DNA of 64,000 bases from Henricia sp. BOLD:AAB3569 (Eukaryota; Echinodermata; Asteroidea; Spinulosida; Echinasteridae). A program made the position numbers and the translations under genes. The DNA lies in assembly GCA_037783545.1 (NCBI GenBank), contig JBBELK010000109.1:434001-498000 (forward strand), given 5' to 3'. The notes below the pieces were generated by a model. That model saw only the letters and a list, made by a program, of their open reading frames with translations. It had not been told where the DNA came from and ran no database searches. How positions within the stretch are numbered: position 1 is the first letter of the stretch; every line of letters starts with the position of its first letter. This document shows, piece by piece, positions 56,786 through 64,000 of this stretch.

Positions 56786-58282
56786 TGTGACAAAAATGAC
56801 CTTTAGCTTTGATAATTATGTGCCCCCGTACTTTTTCTTCTGAAACTAAGATAGACTGGTTTTGGAAATGAGCTTTGTTTTTAAAAGGACACAACAGATG
56901 AGAAATTAACGTTATAGAACCATTGAATTGATAGTCGATTACCGATTTTATTCAAGCACTTAAACACTGTTTATTGAACCTTAATGACTCACCTGATATT
57001 CTAAGCATTTAATAGAACAGTTCTCTGATGATATTTGAATTAACTTGGATGCCTGAACTTAATATTGACCCTTGTAATACTCTTGTTTTTAACAGATGAT
57101 TTTGAAGACTACGTGAGGTAAAAAGAGGTACTGTGTATTGTTTTAGCATTCAGCATAATGGCTGCATGTACACGCACAGAGCACTGTGTGTATTGTTTAT
57201 GCACTACTGAATGGCATGTAATTTTACTGTGTAGTACATAGAGCGCGTGTGTACGTGACTAAATTAACATACTCACGGCGCGCAACCCGCCAATCAGCGT
57301 GCGTTTAGCCGAGCTAGGCCTGCCAGAAATCTATAAAAGGAGCAGTGGTAGAGTGATTAAGTTGGCTTGTTCGGTTGCGAACTTGCCCTGCCGGAAGCGA
57401 GCTCTACGCGCGCGGTGCAGCATAAGCCGGCTAACAAGAGCCGCCGCTATAGCTACTGCAGCGTGTAAGTCAGCTAACAAGAGCTGCCACGCACGGCGCT
57501 TCATAGGAGGCACTTTACTGCAGCGTAAGTCGGCTAACAAGAGCCGCCACGAGCATCGAGAAGATTTGTACGTCTAGTCAATGCGAGCATAGCGCTAAGC
57601 GCTAGCTAAGCAGTTGCATTAAAGCATAGCACTATATAGCATTTAAGCACGCTTTGTGTATGCAAAAGAAGTCACGTACACTAAGCGATTTACCTACATT
57701 AATGAATTTATAATGCAAGCTTGAGAAGGATGTACATTGTGTAAATATAGGCTGATTGACAGTTTGTTGGTTGTTCTTAATAAATGATTTGAACGTTAGA
57801 ATGGTTTCAGCCAGTCATTTATTTCAAGTCAAGCCTATAAATTCAATGACATTATTTTGAAATGTTTGCAGGTTTCGCGTATAGAGTCTAAATAAAGATT
57901 TGCGCGTATAAATTAATTCCTTGCGACCCGCAAATGCCACCCCCTTAGAGGTCAAAGGTTCCTTGACTCCGCCCCTCCCCTTTGAGGAAGCAGAATTAGA
58001 AGAAGCTATACCACTACCGCTACTGTGAAGACGCTTCATCGACAGCAGCCGTACTGGTGTGACGCATCGCCTTACTACCTTCCCGTTTTTCATCGGTGAG
58101 AATTCTCTGACTGTTGACTGGTGTTTTGACGGCACTCCCTAGTATCTTTTCTTCCGACGCTCGGCAGAGGTCGCGTATAAGTTTCGGGTGGATTACGTTA
58201 CAATCCTGGTGGCAGCACGTTACTAGACACAATCTTGTTGGAAGCGGTGGCAATTGAGCACCGTGACACAGGTTGCGTTACA
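56786..58282 (+). repeat. 3' LTR (1497 bp)
   Basis: TGTGACA...GTTACA, nearly identical to the 5' LTR but with the empty TTAA site at 57357-57360. TATA is at 57332-57338, hairpins at 57428-57443, 57471-57486 and 57531-57546, and AATAAA at 57779-57784. Confidence 0.93.
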
Positions 58283-58303
58283 ATACCAAGGATTCCTCAA
58301 TAG

Positions 58304-58530
58304 TGCTCATTGCACTGTCACTCGCAAGCGTGAGGAAACCCATGAAGAATTAGAATTAGAAATGGCCAGAGACACCGGGGAATCCCCTTGCTCTTCACGA
58401 AAGAATGCTCTGGGATCTTTAGAGTGCGTTTCCATATTACCTAACACACTGGACCAACGGCTTTACTACATCCCTTGCCCAGACGTGGACTGGACTCCTC
58501 ATCACACATATGGAATGAATTCCAAAACAG
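58304..58530 (+). pseudogene. Open segment next to the retrotransposon, unrecognised
   Basis: An acceptor-like TTCCTCAATAG precedes a frame that stays open past 58530 and encodes a mixed, exon-like composition (for example ARDTGESPCSSRKNALGSLE). No domain is recognised and no donor is clear. It could be a host exon or chance. Confidence 0.2.
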
Positions 58531-58534
58531 ACAG

Positions 58535-58612
58535 GAAAACGTCGTACATCTGTTTTCAAACGTCGTACATCTGTTTTCAAACGTCGTGGTTCAACTTTTT
58601 AAACGTCGTACA
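58535..58612 (+). repeat. 20-bp tandem repeat AACGTCGTACATCTGTTTTC
   Basis: Two full copies and two degenerate ones. A partial GGGCTGCGTTCC element end follows at 58620-58670, related to the MITE at 23695. Confidence 0.75.
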
Positions 58613-58852
58613 TCGATCTGGGCTGCGTTCCAAACACGCGGTTTGTTATAACGTTGGCGCCAACGTAGCCCGGAGCGAGTCCGCCCCCTTTTCACTTTCG
58701 CTGACCTAGACCTGCTGGTTTTCAGACAAGAAACCTGTTACTTTGTGCACGGGAACGCTTGCCTTGGCTAATTACGGCGACATTCTTTAGACTATAGCGC
58801 TCACAGTGGAGAACACGGGAAATAGTATAGATAATTGACAAAAGATCGAGGG

Positions 58853-59086
58853 CGGACTTGCCCCAGCCTGGGGCAAGTCCGCCCATGAGTTGGGGCAAGT
58901 CCGCCATATTTAAAACATAAGTAAAACACTGTGTAATATATCAAGAATCTAAAAGTAACATTTTAATAAAAATGATAGTATAATACAGAGCAATATGATG
59001 GGGCAAGTCCGCCTACCAGTCTGGGGCAAGTCCGCCTACCATGCAGTTTGGTGTAAGTCCGCCAATGGGCGAACTTGCCCCATCCC
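58853..59086. repeat. GGGGCAAGTCCGCC repeats in both orientations
   Basis: The 14-mer occurs at about 58873, 58894, 59001 and 59023, with a degenerate copy at about 59050. It is inverted (CGGACTTGCCCC, then GGCGAACTTGCCCC) near 58855 and 59069, so the block can fold. 59087-59650 contains only a CTCF-like GCCGCCAGAGGGCG near 59245. Confidence 0.7.
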
Positions 59087-59650
59087 AAGTGAACGGATGT
59101 GCCCCATGTGCTAATTTTGGTTTTCACCTCAGTGCGCAAGCCACCGACGGACCGCCGTCGGCTGCCGTCGGCTGGGAAGCGGCTAGTCTTGATGCAAGAC
59201 CGAATTTACTGTTAGAGTTCGCGATCCCCACATTGTTCATTTTAGCCGCCAGAGGGCGTACCTACACTTACAACGTAAACTCGAAAACTCGGTCTTGATT
59301 ACTCCGTAAGAAAAAAGTTCGATAACCTTTATGGAAGCACATGAATAATTAAACAGCAAGGTCAAAAATTATGGGCGCCTGCGTAGAAGAGAAAGCGATG
59401 CCTCCATAAATAGGTCATGTGGGATGGTAACTTGCCGTGTACATTTGTACGTGTGCAGTGATTCACCGTGCCGCGCGAAAATGATATCGGGCCGTTTTCG
59501 TGCAGTGACCGTGCGTTGTGCATGGCCTACCGGAGAAGCGGCATTTCTCGGTACGAGTGCGCGCCCAGCCCAGCCCGGTGACTTCCTGTCCCCGGCCGGG
59601 GGTGCCTGTCCGTGTAGATTAAGACCCAATGCCATGGCCAAAACATTGAA

Positions 59651-60317
59651 CAATGTTGGACAACAGTGGGAAAAAATCATGAAAATTTCTCTTAGTTTTT
59701 ACACCATGGTTTTTACAACCAAACTAAAATTTTACATGGTTTTATAACAATGGAAATCCAGGCTGCATATGGGGGCCTAAAATCAGACATGTCATAATTT
59801 TATTTCTCATTTTTATCATCAAACTTGTTCTAACATGCATTGTTTATTTTTCATTTAATATAAAATAAAGACGTTTATAGTGGTCGGATATGGAATTCAA
59901 CCTACAAATTCAAATTATTTCTGCACTTGAAGTCAAATATTGAACTAATGAATCAGACAATGTTGACGAACATTTCCTTCGACAATGTTGGACAGCAGTG
60001 GGAACAAATTTGAAAATCATGAACATTTCTCTTTCTTAGTTTTTACACCATGGTTTTTACAACTAAACTAAAATTTTACATGGTTTTATAACAATGGAAA
60101 TCCAGGCTGGGGGCCTAAAATCAGACATGTCATAATTTTATTTCTCATTTTTATCATCAAACTTGTTCTAACATGCATTGTTTATTTTTCATTTACAGAA
60201 TAAAGACGTTTATAGTGGTCGGATATGGAATTCAACCTAAAAATTCAAATTATTTCCAGTGCACTTGAAGTCAAATATTGAACTAATGAATCAGACAATG
60301 TTGACGAACATTTCCAT
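59651..60317 (+). repeat. Two-copy tandem duplication, ~335 bp each
   Basis: Both copies run from ACAATGTTGGACA to TTGACGAACATTTCC with small indels (a 7-base ATAT-type segment and short internal differences). AT-rich, non-coding. 60318-61430 shows no supportable feature. Confidence 0.85.
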
Positions 60318-61430
60318 TTTTTTTTTAGTTAACCAAACTGTGCAAATTTACTTAGTAGTTTGCTGTTGTTCCCTGGAATTCGTAAAAACAGCTTCATATC
60401 CACAAAATTAATGGGCCTTCTCAAAGCATTCTCCTCAAAGCACTGAAAAGGGTGAAATTTTAAACATTTAGTAAACTCACATCAATTTTAAATTTGTTCC
60501 ATTAAACGTTATTCCAGTATATTTTCGGAGGCTTATGCAAGCAAGTTGCTCTAATTAATTTTCTGCAATTCTGCTTGCTGTAAAAACAAAAACATGCACG
60601 AAGAATCAGAAAAAAAAGTATTGTTTTGAATAGGCCGTAAAAGGTCGATCCTTGGGTCACAACAATTTGCCTTATTTTTTGTTGGCCTAAATGAAAATCA
60701 AATGGGTCATATTTGACTTTTAAAAATGTACAATTACTTTTGTAAAACCATGTGGCTTTGAGAGACTCCTTTCAACATTAAACTTACAAAAATTTAGTAA
60801 GGGCATTTTGAAATTTTTTAAAATCTGCCTAACAATTTATAATCCTTTAAACATTGTGTACAAAGCATGTGATAGTGAGTGAAATTAGTAGTTTTTAAGA
60901 AAGTGGGTGGTTCTTCACTCAGATTAATTCACTCCTAAATTTCGGTTTTTTTCTATCATATCTGAACTAACTGATGCTTGCAAGTCATTTTAGGGAAAAA
61001 TAGTAGTGGATAACTTCTCTGAAATCGTTTAGCACTTTTTTTTTTACCGAAGCCAATAATATGAAAAGCATGCCATATAGTATAGAGGAGAAGAAAACAA
61101 TCCCAGTCGTTTTCTTCCTCCATGCGTAAGCGATGAAAACAAATCGTGACCAAGCAGAAAATGCCCTAAGAAAATCTCTAAATGCCAGTCTTTGATAGCC
61201 TTTGAACTTTTCTATTCCCAACTTGGAACGAAATGCTTCGTCTTCACTGGCCGCCCAATCATCACACCCGACCGTAGACCCGTTCACGGGTCTAACCCGA
61301 CCGTACGAGCAACGCAGGCCGGCAAGTGGCAAGGCCCGGACTACGTACAGGCAAGCCACTGAGTGCAACGCGCAAGATAGCTTTGTCCGTGGACAACGTG
61401 TTTGCCTCATATCATGTTTGCCTGCTGACT

Positions 61431-61452
61431 GCTGATCGATCGATCGATCAGC
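61431..61452. repeat. Perfect 22-bp palindrome of GATC units
   Basis: GCTGATCGATCG...CGATCAGC reads the same on both strands. It is a short GATC microsatellite. Confidence 0.8.
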
Positions 61453-61749
61453 GACTGGAAAAGCAGCGACATTTGTATGCACTGTCCTGTCCAGTGTGTA
61501 CTCTGGGTACCAGACAGACCAGAGCTGTTGTGAATTATGGAAATTAGATGACGTCACGCATTTCAACGTGTCACACAAAGGTATGCCAGGAATTCGCTCG
61601 GTATTTTGCGAGCGATTTATACGGAATATGAAAGACTGTCTTTTCGACTGTATTTCAGGTGCGCCCTCTGGCGGCCAATGGTGAATAGTCTATGTACATC
61701 GTGTATTGCGCGCAAAAAGGCAGTCTTTCCGAAAGACTAGGAAGCGGCC

Positions 61750-62000
61750 GGTCGGCATCGGCACACCGACCACAAACCACCGGCGGTTCGCCGGTGGCTT
61801 GCAAGTGGCACGCGAACAGCGTTTTACAGCTCCCGAGCTACTAGCGAACCACCAGCGGTACTAGTGGCAAACCACCAGTGCCACTGCCGCTCCTCAATCG
61901 CCAACGGAGCACTAGCGGTCCGCGGTCCGCGGGTGGCTGCCACCAGCGGCCTGCTAGCGGTGCCGCTAGCGGGCCCCTGACGGCCCGACCGCGGCTTGCG
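61750..62000. repeat. GC-rich degenerate CCACCAGCGG repeat block
   Basis: Motifs such as CCACCGGCGG, ACCACCAGCGGTACTAGTGG and CACTAGCGGTCCGCGG recur with dyad symmetry. Not coding in any convincing way. Confidence 0.5.
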
Positions 62001-62289
62001 CACCGCGCGCGGCATGGTGTGCCTTTAGTCAGGGAATTTTGCTGAAACCTGGGAACTAAATCCTTACCAAATAATTTCTTCGCCAATGTGTTAGTGAAGG
62101 TGTCCACTAACACCTCTTAAAAAGTTGAAATTCAAATCCCCTAGGAAACCACGTGACAGCTTATAAAAGTTTTACCTTTAAAATACAGTACAGACAACAG
62201 CCGTTGACAAAGCGCCCATTTGTTTGTGCGCCTAAGCAGACGACTGTTTTGTGTTTCATACTGGCGCAAATGCGGGCAGCGCTGTGATT

Positions 62290-62583
62290 GGATTGAATTA
62301 TGGTGCTGCTCCTGTGGTTTTCTGTGGTTCTGAATCGAATTCTGAGGTTTTTAAAATGAAAGGTCAGGGTCACGTGACTAAGCTGAGAATCGGGGCCATT
62401 TCCAAGATTGCCGCCATTGAAATTTACAGGTGCCAGGCGTAGGCCGTGTCAGGTGTAGGTATACCTAGAGTCGGCCGATTTTAAAGATCCTGGTGTTGAT
62501 ACTATGGTTTTCCATGGTGCTGAATCCAATTCCGAGGTTTTTATAAATTACGATGAAAGTTCAGAGTCACGTGATTAGGCTGA
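62290..62583 (+). repeat. Diverged two-copy repeat of ~90 bp
   Basis: GGTGCTG/GTTGAT...TGTGGTT or ATGGTTTTCCATGG..., GAATCNAATTC, GAGGTTTTT and TCACGTGA are shared between 62300-62385 and 62494-62583. Each contains the E-box-type palindrome TCACGTGA. Confidence 0.5.
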
Positions 62584-62602
62584 TATAGGTAGGCCTATAT
62601 AC

Positions 62603-62750
62603 CATATCGAATAGCCGCCATTTCGTTTTCGTGGGGCACCTTTTGTTACTTAAACCGTTCAACAATGGAAGCACAATATGTGCAATCATGCATGTCCTCA
62701 AGGAACAAAGAAACTGCCCCACAAAATCGCGGCTATTCGATACGGTCTAT
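62603..62750. mobile_element. ~148-bp inverted-repeat MITE
   Basis: The ends ACCATATCGAATAGCCGCC and, inverted, ACCGTATCGAATAGCCGCG pair over about 19 bases. Confidence 0.55.
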
Positions 62751-63094
62751 AGCGCGAAGGCGGGACTGTATTAGCATTTGTGACCCGCTCTGCAAAAAAA
62801 GGTCTCAAGTCGCGCTGGCTATATAGTTCTTTTTGCGACCATAAAAAGAAATCCGCGGCAAATCCACGCTCAATAAAATACCAAAACACAATGGAAATTT
62901 CTGGCGGTGCCCAGATACCGCCTGGAATGTCTGTGTTCCCCCTGGAATACACCTGGAATTTCTTTTGTGTTTATGTATTTTAATGAGCGTAGAATGTTGT
63001 TGTTGTTGTATATTTTATGGCATCTTCGGCAACTAAGGCCCTTTATGCCATCAACTATACGGTTTTAGCTTTAACTATACTATATTATCAACTT

Positions 63095-63285
63095 GAGATG
63101 ACGAAGAAGGAGTTGCAGTTTTAGAAGTGGGAGGAAAACCCCCAGAGAAATGCCCCAGGGGAAAACCCACGCGGTCAAGTAGGGACTGCAAACCCAATCC
63201 ACATACACGCCCCGGATTCGAACCCGGGACCCCAGAGGTGAAAGGCGAGGAAAGAACCCGTACGCCAACCCGACCGCCCTGAGCG
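63095..63285 (-). mobile_element. tRNA-derived SINE
   Basis: The minus strand has an A-box-like GTTGGCGTACGGG, then a perfect B box GGGTTCGAATCC (63225-63214), then a GACCGCGTGGGTTTTCCCC body of a SINE type found widely in marine invertebrates. It is not a tRNA gene: no acceptor-stem pairing or anticodon arm can be drawn. Confidence 0.65.
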
Positions 63286-63344
63286 TAGAAATGCCACAGA
63301 TTTATGTTTATGGTCGCAAGAAGAATACTAGCCAGCCGACTTAA

Positions 63345-64000
63345 AGGAACACGTTGCCTTCAGATTTCACGAAATCTCACGTTTGAGGGTGTTCCTTATA
63401 CTTATTAAGAGTTGTTCTTGCAATAAAACACATTTAATGTGTTATAATTAGTGAATGGTAATTACAAAAAACAAACACTGACCTCTGACCCCCACTACAT
63501 GTCCCGCGAAATGTATACGTATTTCAAGCCGTCAATACGATCGTCCGGGTAGTGGGCAAAATGCAGCGACGAACAGGAGTTAGGCTGGCGCCGCAGCCAG
63601 TGGTCAGGTAAACCTATCAGATGAACGCAAGGTACCATACCATTCTCCGCCTCCCGAGACATGTGTGAAATGTAAACACACACACACACACACCCCGACT
63701 GGCTGTCAAAAAATGGATCGTCAAGAGAACACAGCAGACGCGTCAAAAAAGAAAAAAACGAAAACCTCGCCAATCAGGGTAAGAATATTGTCATGGGACA
63801 AACCGATAGAAAGGACTTGGATGATTTATACCCAATGGTTATTGTAGACACGAATTTAAAAAAACAGGCACATCACACGCAACGGAGGAAGGAAACATAA
63901 TTTTTTTTCTCCAGGCTGGAAATAAGACTAATATAATTTCTCCGCCATTTATGGGAGTCAAGATTTTGACTCCCATAAATGGCGGAGCGTGCTGCTTCGA
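63345..64000. mobile_element. Second copy of the 824-bp TTAA element, cut by the window end
   Basis: TTAA (63341-63344) and AGGAACACGTTGCCTTC begin a copy that runs in the opposite direction to 47569-48392. It includes the central hairpin (CTCCCATAAATGGCGGAG) at the window edge. The other terminus lies outside. Confidence 0.9.

Larger units (their letters stand above)
46994..58282 (+). mobile_element. Ty3/gypsy LTR retrotransposon, nearly intact
   Basis: The order is 5' LTR, PBS, gag, pol (PR-RT-RNaseH-IN), long 3' region, PPT, 3' LTR. Flanking ATAC (46990-46993; 58283-58286) is a 4-bp target duplication. RT before integrase defines Ty3/gypsy. No env-like frame follows pol. The LTRs differ at only a handful of positions outside the inserted TTAA element (for example 47525 A/G, 49275 A/T, a 2-bp indel near 49291), so insertion was recent. 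gag and pol are both open throughout. Confidence 0.93.

Noticed and set aside
60985-61578. 197-aa minus-strand open frame with hydrophobic C-terminus
   Set aside because: No known domain, spans the GATC palindrome, and composition changes abruptly; no splice or promoter support.
63200-63285. tRNA gene on the minus strand
   Set aside because: A and B boxes are present but no cloverleaf; SINE body follows.

Overview
This is eukaryotic nuclear DNA made almost entirely of mobile elements. Gypsy LTR, CR1/Jockey-like LINE, Tc1, TTAA-target, hAT-like, tRNA-SINE and Helitron/Helentron-like repeats occur together, with one spliced CCCH-WWE (PARP12/ZC3HAV1-like) exon. This suggests a marine deuterostome, most likely an echinoderm; that is inference, since no diagnostic host gene is complete here.

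Layout. (1) 1-23465: a head-to-tail array of Helitron/Helentron-like non-autonomous elements. They are built from ~1 kb internal units and end in a hairpin followed by CTAG or TTAG. One member (228-2511) carries a 130-bp satellite whose monomers each hold a DR1 nuclear-receptor site. (2) 23466-31871: a patchwork of small inverted-repeat elements, a pogo/Tigger transposase relic, G-rich tracts, a 1.35-kb Tc1-type element and the only convincing host exon (28441-28720, minus strand). (3) 31872-35632: a second Helentron-like array inserted into one arm of an inverted repeat; the other arm preserves the unoccupied site. (4) 35633-46993: a possible Penelope-type terminal region with a degenerate hammerhead-like core, a TTAA-target element, a LINE on the minus strand broken by two insertions, an octamer-motif cluster, and an element built from CCAATTGG motifs. 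(5) 46994-58282: a nearly intact Ty3/gypsy retrotransposon with gag and pol in -1 frame relation, LTRs that look over 99% identical, a 4-bp ATAC target duplication, a tRNA-Leu-like primer site and a polypurine tract. Its 5' LTR carries an 824-bp TTAA-target element just downstream of the TATA box, and the 3' LTR shows the empty site. (6) 58283-64000: low-copy sequence with small repeats, a tRNA-derived SINE and a second, truncated copy of the 824-bp element.

How the parts work together. The retrotransposon is the only unit with complete coding capacity: Gag for particle assembly, and protease, RT, RNase H and integrase from Pol. Everything else is non-autonomous or decayed. The most unusual content is regulatory-looking sequence amplified by transposons: DR1, CRE, extended nuclear-receptor half-sites and CTCF-like motifs repeated at fixed positions in the arrays, and three covarying hairpins in the retrotransposon LTR.
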